Shown here piece after piece: positions 1-8,561 of a DNA stretch of 64,000 bases (position 1 is its first letter; every line of letters starts with the position of its first letter). The notes under the pieces are model-generated. The model was given only the letters and a program-made list of their open reading frames with translations. It was not told where the DNA came from and ran no database searches. The translations under genes and the position numbers were made by a program. Location of the stretch: positions 186,001 to 250,000 of the forward strand of contig NZ_JAMTCK010000009.1 in the NCBI RefSeq assembly GCF_024171785.1, written 5' to 3'. The stretch comes from Goodfellowiella coeruleoviolacea. GTDB lineage: Bacteria > Actinomycetota > Actinomycetes > Mycobacteriales > Pseudonocardiaceae.

Positions 1-444
1 CGGTACGCCATGCACGCGTTCGGCGCGCAGTTCGCCGAGGTGCGGGTGCGCGAGGACACCGGGGAGATCCGGGTGTCCCGGCTGCTCGGCGTGTTCGCCG
101 CGGGCCGGATCGTCAACCCGCGCACGGCGCGGTCCCAGTTCATCGGTGGCATGACCATGGGCCTGTCCATGGCGCTGCACGAGCAGAGCGTGCTGGACCA
201 GCGCTTCGGCCACATCGTCAACCACGACCTGGCCGAGTACCACATCGCCGCCAACGCCGACGTGGCCGAGCTGGAGGCGCACTGGATCGACGAGCACGAC
301 CCGTACGTGAACCCGTTGGGCACCAAGGGGATCGGCGAGATCGGCATCGTCGGCACGGCCGCCGCCATCAGCAACGCCGCCCACCACGCCACCGGCGTGC
401 GCGTGCGCGACCTGCCGATCACCCTGGACAAGTTCCTCAGCTGA
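1..444 (+). CDS. Xanthine dehydrogenase-type molybdopterin-binding subunit, C-terminal end (5' truncated)
   Basis: The frame is open from the first base and ends with TGA, so only the last 147 residues are present. They match the C-terminus of the large molybdenum-hydroxylase subunit (xanthine dehydrogenase/YagR family). The segment GTKGIGEIG near the end carries the Gly-x-Gly-Glu motif whose Glu is the catalytic base of the family. Such enzymes hydroxylate purines, aldehydes or N-heterocycles at a Mo centre and normally work with FAD and 2Fe-2S subunits, which would be encoded upstream and are not visible. The stop overlaps the end of a convergent amidohydrolase gene by 8 bases. The substrate cannot be assigned. 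Confidence 0.85.
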   Translation, partial: RYAMHAFGAQFAEVRVREDTGEIRVSRLLGVFAAGRIVNPRTARSQFIGGMTMGLSMALHEQSVLDQRFGHIVNHDLAEYHIAANADVAELEAHWIDEHDPYVNPLGTKGIGEIGIVGTAAAISNAAHHATGVRVRDLPITLDKFLS

Positions 445-1666
445 CCTCGCCGCGCGCGGTGTGGTCGACCACGAGCACCCCGTCCTGCCACACCTGGCGG
501 ATGTTGCCGGCCAGGTCGGCCAGGTCGAACGCGCTGCCCGACACCAGCACCAGGTCGGCCCGGTGGCCGGGCGCGATCCGGCCGAGTTCGCCGTCGTAGC
601 CGAGCAGGCTCGCGGCCGACGAGGTGCTGGCCGCCAGCACCTCGGCCGGGCTCATCCCGCAGCCGGCCATCAGCGGCAGCTCCTCCAGGTTGGTGCCGTG
701 CGGGCCCACCCCGCTGTCGGTGCCCATGGCGATCCGCACGCCCGCGGCCACGGCGCGGCGCACCGAGTCGGCGTGCGCCTCGACGACCTCCTCGGCCTTG
801 CGCACCACCGCGTCGGGCAGGGCCGCGCCGGCCCGGGCCGCGCGGATCACGTTCACCGGCGCGACCAGCGTGGGCACCAGCCAGGTGCCGTGCGCCAGCA
901 TCAGCTCGATGGCCTCGTCGTCGAGGTAGATGCCGTGCTCGATGGACCGGATGCCGGCGCGCACCGCGTTCTTGATGCCGTCGGCGCCCTGGGCGTGCGC
1001 CATCACCGACCGGCCCTGCCGGCTCGCCTCGGCGACCAGCACGTCCAACTCCTCGGGGGAGAACTGGGAGTGCCTGGGATCGTCGCGCGGCGAGAGCACC
1101 CCGCCGGTGGTGCACACCTTGAGCACGTCGGCGCCGGCACGCAGCAGCGTGCGCGCGACGCGGCGCATCTCGTCGGGCCCGTCGACGCGCGCGTCCGGCC
1201 GGCCCGGGTGCGGCACCATCAGCGGCACGCAGTGCCCCGAGGGCAGCCAGCCGTCGCCGTGCCCACCGGTCTGGCTGATCAGGCTGACCGAGATCTGCAG
1301 GCGCGGCCCGGAGATCAGCCCGTCCGCCACGGCCTGCTTGATGCCCAGGTCGGCACCGGAGGCGTCGCGCACGGTGGTGATGCCCAGCTCCAGGGTCCGC
1401 CGCAGGTTCCGCGCCGCCTCGTAGAACTGGTAGGAGAACGGCTTCTGCGCGAGGCCGAGCATGTCGACGCCGGAGATGGTGACGTGCACGTGGCAGTCGA
1501 ACAGCCCGGGCAGCAGGGTCAGGCCGGCGCAGTCGACCACCTCGTCGCCGTCCAGCCCCACGCCGACGTCCACGATCCGCCCGTCGACCACGGCCACGTC
1601 GGCCGGTGCCGGGTCAGCGCCGGTGCCGTCGAAAACCAGTCCGCCCGCGAAAACCGTCCGCCTCAC
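437..1666 (-). CDS. Metal-dependent amidohydrolase (imidazolonepropionase/prolidase-like)
   Basis: This 409-residue protein is a typical TIM-barrel amidohydrolase. The visible metal ligands are His59 and His61 (CHVH), Lys183 (a possible carboxylated bridging lysine), His224, His244 and Asp317 in GTDSG. It resembles the family annotated as imidazolonepropionase-like hydrolases or Xaa-Pro dipeptidases, which cleave amide bonds in cyclic or dipeptide-like substrates. No signal peptide is seen, so it is cytoplasmic. Its GTG start overlaps the stop of the upstream M20 peptidase by 4 bases, so the two are translationally coupled and probably work on the same amide or peptide substrate. The exact substrate is unknown. 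Confidence 0.85.
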   Translation of the reverse strand: MRRTVFAGGLVFDGTGADPAPADVAVVDGRIVDVGVGLDGDEVVDCAGLTLLPGLFDCHVHVTISGVDMLGLAQKPFSYQFYEAARNLRRTLELGITTVRDASGADLGIKQAVADGLISGPRLQISVSLISQTGGHGDGWLPSGHCVPLMVPHPGRPDARVDGPDEMRRVARTLLRAGADVLKVCTTGGVLSPRDDPRHSQFSPEELDVLVAEASRQGRSVMAHAQGADGIKNAVRAGIRSIEHGIYLDDEAIELMLAHGTWLVPTLVAPVNVIRAARAGAALPDAVVRKAEEVVEAHADSVRRAVAAGVRIAMGTDSGVGPHGTNLEELPLMAGCGMSPAEVLAASTSSAASLLGYDGELGRIAPGHRADLVLVSGSAFDLADLAGNIRQVWQDGVLVVDHTARGEVS

Positions 1667-2952
1667 GCGTGCACCCCCGCGATCTCCGCACCGTCCGCAG
1701 TGGACCGATCAGTGCTCTCCACTGTGGACTCGGCGGCGGCCTCGGCCTGGCGCAGCTCCCGCACGGCCAGCTCGGCGAGCAGCGTCGCGGCGTCGGGGAG
1801 CACGTTGTCGTCGAAGGCGGCCAGCGCGGAGTGGTTGGCCGGCGCGGTCGCCGGGTCCGCGCTCATGGTGGCGCCGAGGAACGCGTACGCGCCGGGAACC
1901 CGGTCGAGCACCCGGGAGAAGTCCTCCGATCCGGTGAACGGGTTGGCCAGTTCGTGGAACCGGTGCTCGCCGAACACCTCCCGCACGGTCTCGGCCACCA
2001 GTTGGTGGCCGGAGTCGTGGTTGACCGTCACCGGGTACTCCGGCTCGTAGCGCACCTCCACGCTCAGCCCGTACGCGTCGGCGATGTCCGTGCACAGCCG
2101 GGTGGCGTACGCGCCGACCTGTTCGGCGGCCGACTCGGAGAAGGTGCGCACGGTCGCGTCGAAGACCGCCTCGTCCGGGATGATGTTGCGCCGGGTGCCC
2201 GCCTGCAGCCGGCCCACGGTGATCACCACCGGGTCGAACACGTCGAACCGCCGGGTGATCATGGTCTGCAGCGCGGTGACCATCTCGCAGGCGGCCGGCA
2301 CCGGGTCGAGCGCGTTGTGCGGCCGGGAACCGTGCCCGCCGGCGCCGATCACCCGCACGTACAGCCCGGCCGAGGCGGCCATGAACGGGCCGGGCCGGCA
2401 CACGAACGTGCCGGTCGGGAACCCGGAGGAGGACACGTGCAGGCCGTAGGCGGCCGACACCGTCCGGCCGGCCGCCTCCAGCACGCCCTCCTCGATCATG
2501 TGGCCGGCGCCGTCCCAGCCCTCCTCACCCGGCTGGAACATGAAGACCACGTCACCGGGCAGGTCCGCGCGCCTGGCCGCCAGCAGCCGGGCCGCCCCGA
2601 CCAGCCCGGCCGTGTGCAGGTCGTGGCCGCAGGCGTGCATGGCGCCCTCGACGCGCGAGCTGAACTCCACGCCGGTGCGCTCGGTGACCGGCAGGGCGTC
2701 CATGTCCCCGCGCAGCAGCACCGCCGGCCCCGGCCGGCCGCCGCGCAGCACCGCGGTCACCGACGACAGGGCGGTGCCGGTGCTGATCTCCAGCGGCAGG
2801 CCGTCGAGCGCGGCGAGCACCTTCTCCTGGGTCCTGGGCAGGTGCAGGCCGATCTCGGGCTCCTGGTGCAGCGCGCGCCGCAGCGCCACCAGGTCGTCGC
2901 GCAGTGCGTTCGCGTCCTCGCGCAGGCTCATCTCGCTCCTCGTCATGGTCAC
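1663..2952 (-). CDS. M20 family metallopeptidase / amidohydrolase
   Basis: The 429-residue protein belongs to the M20D family (hippurate hydrolase, N-acyl-amino-acid amidohydrolase). The zinc-binding segments are clear: MHACGHD at about 105-111, the catalytic Glu-Glu pair in QPGEEG at 140-145, and GRDMD-like RGDMDALP at 81-88. Length fits the single-chain family. Enzymes of this group remove acyl groups from amino acids or cut small peptides in the cytoplasm. It is the first gene of a two-gene operon with the amidohydrolase at 437-1666, joined by a GTGA overlap. The 231 bases upstream, shared with the divergent ABC ATPase, hold no other gene. Confidence 0.88.
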   Translation of the reverse strand: MTMTRSEMSLREDANALRDDLVALRRALHQEPEIGLHLPRTQEKVLAALDGLPLEISTGTALSSVTAVLRGGRPGPAVLLRGDMDALPVTERTGVEFSSRVEGAMHACGHDLHTAGLVGAARLLAARRADLPGDVVFMFQPGEEGWDGAGHMIEEGVLEAAGRTVSAAYGLHVSSSGFPTGTFVCRPGPFMAASAGLYVRVIGAGGHGSRPHNALDPVPAACEMVTALQTMITRRFDVFDPVVITVGRLQAGTRRNIIPDEAVFDATVRTFSESAAEQVGAYATRLCTDIADAYGLSVEVRYEPEYPVTVNHDSGHQLVAETVREVFGEHRFHELANPFTGSEDFSRVLDRVPGAYAFLGATMSADPATAPANHSALAAFDDNVLPDAATLLAELAVRELRQAEAAAESTVESTDRSTADGAEIAGVHA

Positions 2953-3183
2953 CGGACTGCTCCGGGTTTACGGCCTGACCAGCGATAATGCAAGGTCCGG
3001 GTGGTGATTGGCGTGGAATGTGAAGAATCCTTCACCACGCTGCCGCGCTGCCGAGGCCGCCGGGATGTCATCCCCCGGGCTGATCCCGGCCGCCGCCCGC
3101 ACCGGGATGGGCCCGTGGGCGGAGGGGCGATTTCGGCCGCCGGTCCGATGTGAGCGAGCCGGTGTCGAGGCACCGTTGGCGAC

Positions 3184-4104
3184 ATGATCGACGTCAAGCA
3201 GCTGACCAAGCGCTACGGCGGCACCACCGCGGTGGACCGGCTGTCCTTCCAGGTCAGGCCGGGTAGCGTGACCGGGTTCCTCGGCCCCAACGGCGCCGGC
3301 AAGTCCACCACCATGCGCGCCGTGCTCGGCCTGGACACACCCACCTCCGGGCAGGCCCTGGTCAACGGCCGCCGCTACGCCGACCTGGCACACCCGATGC
3401 GCCAGGTCGGCGCCCTGCTCGACGCCAACGCCGCCCATCCCGGCCGCACCGCCCTGATGCACCTGCGCTGCCTGGCCCGCACCCACCGGATCGGCCGGGC
3501 CCGGGTCGCCGACGTGCTCGACCAGGTCGGCCTGGCCAGCGCCGCCCACCAGCGCGTCGGCCGGCTGTCCCTGGGCATGCGCCAGCGCCTGGGCATCGCG
3601 GTCGCGCTGCTCGGCGACCCCGGCGTGCTGCTGTTCGACGAACCCGTCAACGGACTGGACCCCGACGGGGTGCGCTGGATCCGCCAGCTCATGCGTGCCC
3701 TGGCCGCCGAGGGGCGCACCGTGCTGGTCTCCAGCCACCTGATGAGCGAGATGGAGCTGACCGCCGACCGGCTGGTGATCATCGGCCGGGGCCGGCTCAT
3801 CGCGGACACCACCGTCAGCGAGCTGACCGACCGCTACCGCCAGGGCGTGCTGGTGCGCTCACCCCGCGCCACCGAGCTGGCCGCCGTGCTCACCGCGCAC
3901 GGCGGCCAGGTCACGCCGGAGGCGCCCGGCGAGGTGTCGGTCACCGGGCTGGACGCGGCCCGCATCGGGGACCTGGCCGCCGCGTCCGGCATCGCCGTGC
4001 ACGGCATCACCACCCGCACCGCCTCGCTGGAGGAGGCCTACCTGCGGCTGACCGCCGACGCCGTGGAGTACCAGGCCAAGCCCGAACCGGTGGGCGGCCG
4101 GTGA
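3184..4104 (+). CDS. ABC transporter ATP-binding protein (BcrA/DrrA type), no permease nearby
   Basis: This 306-residue ATPase has Walker A GPNGAGKS at 34-41, the family signature LSLGM at 128-132 and Walker B GVLLFDE at 147-153, followed by the C-terminal extension typical of drug or lantibiotic exporter ATPases. Such proteins energise a separate membrane permease that normally lies just downstream. Here only 28 bases separate the stop from the end of a convergent gene, and no permease is visible on either side. The partner is therefore encoded elsewhere, or was lost. The start ATG follows a weak ribosome site. Confidence 0.88.
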   Translation: MIDVKQLTKRYGGTTAVDRLSFQVRPGSVTGFLGPNGAGKSTTMRAVLGLDTPTSGQALVNGRRYADLAHPMRQVGALLDANAAHPGRTALMHLRCLARTHRIGRARVADVLDQVGLASAAHQRVGRLSLGMRQRLGIAVALLGDPGVLLFDEPVNGLDPDGVRWIRQLMRALAAEGRTVLVSSHLMSEMELTADRLVIIGRGRLIADTTVSELTDRYRQGVLVRSPRATELAAVLTAHGGQVTPEAPGEVSVTGLDAARIGDLAAASGIAVHGITTRTASLEEAYLRLTADAVEYQAKPEPVGGR

Positions 4105-4132
4105 GCCGACCGCCGGCGCGCGCGGTCCTCCG

Positions 4133-5101
4133 TCAGCCCCCGCACAGCTCGGCGAAGCGCCGCGCGTCGATGTTGCCGCCCGAGATGACCACGCCGACGC
4201 GCCTGGGCAGGTCGGCCACCCGGCCGGCCAGCAGTGCCGCCAGACCGCTGGCGCCGCTCGGTTCGACGGTGATCTTCAGGTACTCGAAGGCGAAGCGCAT
4301 CGCCTGGCGGATCTCCTCGTCGGTGACCAGCGCGATGGCGTCGACCAGCCGCTGGTTGACACCGAAGGTCAGCTCGCCCGGGGTGGGCAGGGCCTGGCCG
4401 TCGGCGATGGTGCGCGGCACGTCGATGGTGACGCGGTGGCCGGCCGCCAGGGAACGCGCGGTGTCGTCCCCGGCCAGCGGCTCGACCCCGACCATCCGGA
4501 TGCCCTGGTGCAGGCCGGTGGCGGCGGTGGCGCAGCCGGCCATCAGCCCACCGCCGCCGACCGGCACCACGAGCATGTCCAGCTGCCCGGCGTCGTGCAG
4601 GAGTTCGAGGGCGGTGGTGCCCTGCCCGGCCATCACGTGCGGGTGGTCGTAGGGCGGGATGAGGGTCATGCCGCGCTCGGCGGCCAGCGCGGCGCCGAGC
4701 GCGGCGCGGTCCCCGGTGTAGCGGTCGTAGGTGACGATCTCCGCGCCGTAGCCGGCGGTCGCCGCCAGCTTCGAGCGCGGGGCGTCCTCGGGCATCAGGA
4801 TCACCGCGGTGGTGCCCAGCTCCCGGGCGGCCAGGGCGACGGCCTGGGCGTGGTTGCCCGAGGAGTAGGCCACCACGCCCCTGGCCAGCCGCTCCCGGGG
4901 CAGGCAGGCGACCGCGTTGTAGGCGCCGCGGAACTTGAACGCGCCAGCGCGCTGGAAGTTCTCGCACTTCAGGAACACCTCGGCGGCCACGAGGCGGTCC
5001 AGGGTGCCCGAGCGCAGCACGGGGGTGCGGTGTGCGACGCCGTCGAGCCGGGCGGCGGCGTCGCACACGTCGTCCAGGGTGATCGGCGGGGTGGTCGTCA
5101 T
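4133..5101 (-). CDS. Threonine/serine dehydratase (PLP-dependent, short form)
   Basis: This 322-residue protein is a fold-type II PLP enzyme that deaminates threonine or serine to a 2-keto acid. The PLP lysine lies in the segment GAFKFRGA, the family's SFKxRGA motif, and the Gly-rich phosphate loop appears as VPVGGGGLMAG. It lacks the C-terminal ACT regulatory domain, so it resembles the catabolic threonine ammonia-lyase or serine racemase rather than the isoleucine-sensitive IlvA. I chose the ATG at 5101 because GGGAGGAACAGC lies directly before it; a longer in-frame opening upstream reads as non-coding. It follows a small membrane-protein gene by 25 bases. Confidence 0.85.
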   Translation of the reverse strand: MTTTPPITLDDVCDAAARLDGVAHRTPVLRSGTLDRLVAAEVFLKCENFQRAGAFKFRGAYNAVACLPRERLARGVVAYSSGNHAQAVALAARELGTTAVILMPEDAPRSKLAATAGYGAEIVTYDRYTGDRAALGAALAAERGMTLIPPYDHPHVMAGQGTTALELLHDAGQLDMLVVPVGGGGLMAGCATAATGLHQGIRMVGVEPLAGDDTARSLAAGHRVTIDVPRTIADGQALPTPGELTFGVNQRLVDAIALVTDEEIRQAMRFAFEYLKITVEPSGASGLAALLAGRVADLPRRVGVVISGGNIDARRFAELCGG

Positions 5102-5126
5102 GCTGTTCCTCCCTGGGTTCGGTGGC

Positions 5127-5381
5127 TCAGCCTGGCACGGAACTGGACGCGGCCACGGCGTCGGTGCCCGGCGCGGGCGTGGTGCGGCCGCGCCGCTGCG
5201 TGCGCACCAGGACGACAACGAGCACCGTGGCGAGCACGAACGCGCCGGACGCGATCGCGATGCAGGTGAACACGCCCGCGGCCAGCGCGAGCAGCAGGGC
5301 CACCGAGCCCCGGCCGGCGATGCCGTACCCGAGCAGCTGGTCCGGCGAGACGTCACCGACGAGGCGGATCAGCTGGAGCAT
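5127..5381 (-). CDS. Small predicted membrane protein
   Basis: This short frame encodes about 84 residues with two hydrophobic stretches (about residues 20-40 and 42-60) and an Arg-rich then Ser/Ala/Pro tail. I recognise no family. The ATG at 5381 has only a weak ribosome site. The frame continues upstream as GTG at 5420, but that part is the end of a decayed monooxygenase (the motif GDAAHVHSP in the same frame), so the later start is more likely. It lies 25 bases upstream of the dehydratase gene on the same strand and could be co-transcribed with it. The gene might be spurious. Confidence 0.4.
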   Translation of the reverse strand: MLQLIRLVGDVSPDQLLGYGIAGRGSVALLLALAAGVFTCIAIASGAFVLATVLVVVLVRTQRRGRTTPAPGTDAVAASSSVPG

Positions 5382-5395
5382 GCTCTGGTACGACC

Positions 5396-5846
5396 CGGTG
5401 CCGAGGACGGGGGAGTGCACGTGGGCGGCGTCCCCGGCGAAGCAGCACGCGCCCCCTGCGGTAGGTCTCCACCATGCGGACGTTCACCTGGTACACCGAC
5501 AGCCAGGTCACGCTGGTCAGCACCACGCCGTCGGAGCCGGCGCGCTCGTCGAACAGCCGCTGGTAGCACTCCAGCGACGGGGTCCCCGGCACCACCCCGG
5601 GCAGGATCGGGCTCTGGAACTGCCCCAGGTCGGTGCCGGGCAGCGGGGTCAGGCCGAGCATGCGGTCCTCGGACGGCCAGATGTGCATGTGGTCGCGGTC
5701 GAGGTCCGGCCCGGTGACGTCACCGAGGTACCAGCGCTGCTGCGCGTAGGTCTGGCCGACCAGGGGGAGCCCGATGAGCGTGCGGGTGCCGCTCCGGCCG
5801 CCGTCCGCCGCCACGACGTAGCGGGCGCGGATGGTCCCGCCGCGGC
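5396..5846 (-). pseudogene. Remnant of FAD-dependent aromatic monooxygenase (truncated and frameshifted)
   Basis: The reverse strand reads as the middle of a PheA/TfdB-type flavoprotein hydroxylase: it starts near ARYVVAADGGRS (the second FAD motif), continues through LPGTDLGQFQ and TWLSVYQVNVRM, and reaches YRRGRV. The next expected motif, FAGDAAHVHSP, is present but in another frame, so a frameshift lies near 5421-5450. The N-terminal Rossmann GxGxxG segment and everything after HSP are missing. Upstream bases to about 6020 are repetitive, G-rich and non-coding. This is decayed DNA rather than a working enzyme. The intact monooxygenase at 48017-49414 is of the same superfamily but not an obvious close copy. 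Confidence 0.75.
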
Positions 5847-6040
5847 AGGGCGTCGGGTGCACGAAGGCTGCCGTGCCGGGGCGGCCGTGCCGGGGGGGCT
5901 GCCGTGGTGGGGGGCTGCCGGTGTGTCCGCGCCGGCCGGGGTGGCTGGTGCGCACCCCGGCCGCACGTGGTGCGCGCGGTCGCGTGGCGGCCGCCGGCAC
6001 GGCGCGGCTCAGCACCGCCACCCCGGTGGAACGCGTGTGC

Positions 6041-7192
6041 CTACTTGGCCGACAGGGCGGGTTGGCCGGGGAACACCGGCCGCGTCGGCTGGGCCGACAG
6101 CACCACCGGCGGGACCGCTGGGACCGCCGGCTGCTGGGCGGCGCGCGGTGCCGGAGCGGGGGACTGGGCCGGAGCGGGGGAGGACTGGGCCGGTAGGCGG
6201 CCCGGGTCGAGCGGCGGGATGTCCGCCAGCGCGGTCCGGTCCACCCACACGTGCTTGAACCCCAGCTCGTCCAACTGGTCCAACACCTCGTCGACCACGC
6301 TGTCCGGGGTGTCCGCGCTGGTCACGCCGACCGAGGTGGCCCCGGTCAGCCAGTCCGCCCGCACCTGGTCGCCTTCGGGGACCAGGTGTGCCCGCGCGCC
6401 GGCGTGCCCGGCCACCTCCAGCAGCCGGGCCGTCTCGGTGGAGTCGGCCGGGCCGACCACCAGCACCACGTCGCACCGCGACGACAGGGACTTGACGCCG
6501 TTCTCCCGCTGCTGGCTCGCCTGGCACACGCTGTCGGTGGCCAGCGCGACCAGGTCGGTGAAGCGGGCCCGCACCGCCTCGACGATCTCGGCGGTCTGGT
6601 CCTGGGACAGCGTGGTCTGGGTCAGGTAGGCCAGTGGCGTGTCCACCGGGATGGCCAGGTCGGCCACGTCCGCGACCGAGGTCACCACGACCGTCCGGTT
6701 CGGCGCCTCACCCCGCAGGCCCTGCAGTTCCTCGTGCTCGGCGTCGCCGATCAGCAGCACCGTCCTGCCGGCCGCGGCGACCTGGCTGACCTGCTGGTGC
6801 AGGCCGGCCACCAGCGGGCAGGTCGCGTCGATGACCCGCAGCGACCGGCGCTCGGCCTCCGCGCGCACCGCGGGGGAGACGCCGTGCACCGAGAAGACGC
6901 AGACCGCGCCGTCGGGGATCTCCCGCTCGGAGTCGACGAAGCGGGCGCCCAGCCGTTCGAGGTGGCGCACGAGTTCCCCGCTGTGCGCGATCTCCCTGCG
7001 CACGTAGACCGTTGATCCGTGCAGGTCAAGGGCCCGCTCCACGAACCGGACCGCGCGCTCGGCGCCCCAGCACAGGCCGCGCGGCTCGGCCAGGGTGACG
7101 GTGGGCGTCGACCGCCGGCGGGTTGTCCTGCGGCGCCGCTCCGCGGTGGGCTTCGCGACGTGGGACATCTCGGCAGGCTCGCTCATCTGCAT
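6041..7192 (-). CDS. ispH: IspH/LytB-like 4-hydroxy-3-methylbut-2-enyl diphosphate reductase homologue with Pro/Ala-rich tail
   Basis: IspH uses a 4Fe-4S cluster to reduce HMBPP to IPP and DMAPP in the last step of the MEP isoprenoid pathway. The three cluster cysteines are present (RGLCWGAER, IDATCPLV, SVCQASQQR), as are the substrate histidines in EIAH, SVHGVSP and EHEE. However, the usual substrate-binding Ser-Ser-Asn segment reads Asp-Ser-Thr-Glu, so the Asn is replaced by Glu. The N-terminus carries a basic Arg-rich stretch and the last 60 or so residues are a Pro/Ala/Gln-rich low-complexity tail. The ATG follows a strong GGAGGTGCC site. It stands alone, without MEP genes, so it may be a paralogue rather than the housekeeping enzyme. 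Confidence 0.78.
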   Translation of the reverse strand: MQMSEPAEMSHVAKPTAERRRRTTRRRSTPTVTLAEPRGLCWGAERAVRFVERALDLHGSTVYVRREIAHSGELVRHLERLGARFVDSEREIPDGAVCVFSVHGVSPAVRAEAERRSLRVIDATCPLVAGLHQQVSQVAAAGRTVLLIGDAEHEELQGLRGEAPNRTVVVTSVADVADLAIPVDTPLAYLTQTTLSQDQTAEIVEAVRARFTDLVALATDSVCQASQQRENGVKSLSSRCDVVLVVGPADSTETARLLEVAGHAGARAHLVPEGDQVRADWLTGATSVGVTSADTPDSVVDEVLDQLDELGFKHVWVDRTALADIPPLDPGRLPAQSSPAPAQSPAPAPRAAQQPAVPAVPPVVLSAQPTRPVFPGQPALSAK

Positions 7193-8042
7193 GGCACCTC
7201 CGACGGCTGCTCTCGACGGTCAGTCGCAAGGGAATCGAATGTGGTGTGCGCGGCGCGGGATGCCCGCCGGGCGGTATTCGGAACACGACGCCAAGAAAAC
7301 TCTCGCCCGACAGTGTCTCCTGTCACGTGGGCCGTCGTGGCTGAGTCGTGTGCGACATGAATTTGTTCGGCCACCGTCCCGGACAAAGTCGGGGAAGGTT
7401 GCTCCTGGGGCGTTGCGGCCCCTTGTCCAGCTGTCACAAAAAGCTCTTGTTTCCCCAGGTCCACCACTGGTGGACGATCCCCAGTTGGCTATTGCGTCGC
7501 TAGGACCGTACACGCGGATCTGGCATTACGCCAGACCTGATCGGCAAAGCACTACGTGCACGTTTTAGGTGAGGCCAAAAGGAGTTGACCGAACTCCCGC
7601 GCTCGGTTTGCGGCGCCTGGCGGGGGGTTGCCAGGGGTGGCAATTGCCGCGCGGAGCGCCGGTCACCCGTCGATAGGCTGGGCTTATGGCGCGGCAGCGG
7701 CAACCGTGCGGATGGCGCGTCCGGTTGGCGGACCGGGGCGCCCGACCCGCAAACATCTACTCTGGGTAGCGCGCTGCTCCTGGTGTGGTGGGGCAGGACG
7801 GCCACCAGATCGCCTTCCGTGGAAGAATTCAGCGTCAAAGATTACTGACAGTGTTGACTCTGGGGTAGATTAGGCTGAACGGGTGAAAGCTGCCTGGGAT
7901 TGCCGACTCGGCGCTGACTCGTCGTGGTTGTTCCGAATCGCGTGGATCAGAAACATGTTCACCTCGAATCGATTCAGCACAAATGGCGAAAAATAGCTAA
8001 CGGATCGTTGGTCCGTCATTAGTGAGCCGGCCCTGGTGGAGG
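7193..8042. other. Long AT-richer intergenic region
   Basis: These 850 bases have visibly lower GC than their surroundings. They separate the ispH-like gene from the decarboxylase gene, both on the minus strand. Longer open frames here look like random translation and match nothing. The right-hand part (about 7845-8020) carries promoter-like sequence and one small open frame, listed separately. The left part must contain the ispH-like promoter. I see no RNA gene. Confidence 0.5.
7883..7996 (+). CDS. Candidate 37-residue peptide gene
   Basis: A GTG at 7883 opens a 37-codon frame ending in TAG. The peptide is rich in Trp (three), Phe, Ser and Arg, has one Cys, and its middle reads SSWLFRIAWIRNMF. 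Upstream are CTGACA at 7845-7850 and TAGATT at 7866-7871, about 11 bases before the GTG, suggesting a promoter and a leaderless or nearly leaderless message. A short dyad ACGGA/TCCGT follows the stop at about 8001-8017. The codons are less GC-rich than those of the neighbouring genes. No maturation gene is next to it, and I recognise no family, so it could be chance. Confidence 0.3.
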   Translation: MKAAWDCRLGADSSWLFRIAWIRNMFTSNRFSTNGEK

Positions 8043-8561
8043 TCAGTTGGTGCGCGCGGCGTAACCGGCCGGAAGCTCGTTCGGACCGCAGGACACCACA
8101 TCCTCGTTGTTGGTGCCGGCGTCCTCGAAGAAGGTGATCCTGGCGAACTCCGGAACAACCACGACGGGGTAAGTCGGACCGGCGTCGCAGTACTTTGTTA
8201 TCTCGCTCAGGTGCTCGTTCTGGAAACACACCGTGCGCTCCGGGTGCTGGCTCACCCACTGCGGGAAGAAGATCACCCCGTGCAGCCGGCGCTTGCCGGG
8301 CACCACGGTCACGCTCACCGTCGTGCCGGTCGGTTCGGCCCACGACACCTTGTAGACGTCGTCGTCGAGCTGGACCAGGTCGACCTGCTGGTCCCTGACC
8401 CAGCGCCCACCGACCATGCCCGAGTGGATCCGGTAGTCGATCGTGGTCTCGTTCTTGACGTACATCTCGTACTGCCAGCCGTTGGCGTAGGTGTAGATGA
8501 AGTGCCTGCCGGTGATCCCGGACAGGTCCTGCGGCGGGGTCGGTTCCTCAACACTGGTCAC
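8043..8561 (-). CDS. padC: Phenolic acid decarboxylase
   Basis: This 172-residue protein closely follows the PadC family, which decarboxylates p-coumaric, ferulic and caffeic acids to vinylphenols without a cofactor. Diagnostic segments are [12 protein letters not shown], the catalytic Arg in [14 protein letters not shown] and the catalytic Glu in VSWAEPTGT, followed by [11 protein letters not shown] and [10 protein letters not shown] chose the GTG at 8561 because GGGAGG lies five bases before it and the family homology begins shortly after; longer starts add only non-coding sequence. It is divergent from the formate dehydrogenase operon. No PadR regulator lies beside it, although PadR often controls such genes. 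Its likely role is detoxifying plant phenolics. Confidence 0.92.
   Translation of the reverse strand: MTSVEEPTPPQDLSGITGRHFIYTYANGWQYEMYVKNETTIDYRIHSGMVGGRWVRDQQVDLVQLDDDVYKVSWAEPTGTTVSVTVVPGKRRLHGVIFFPQWVSQHPERTVCFQNEHLSEITKYCDAGPTYPVVVVPEFARITFFEDAGTNNEDVVSCGPNELPAGYAARTN

Noticed and set aside
5102-5356. N-terminal extension of the dehydratase gene
   Set aside because: The extra residues are Arg/Ser/Pro-rich and lie over a small membrane-protein frame; the ATG at 5101 has a strong ribosome site and starts the family homology.
5847-6021. Further N-terminal part of the decayed monooxygenase
   Set aside because: The frame is open but reads as low-complexity Pro/Arg/Gly with no Rossmann motif, so I end the relic near 5846.
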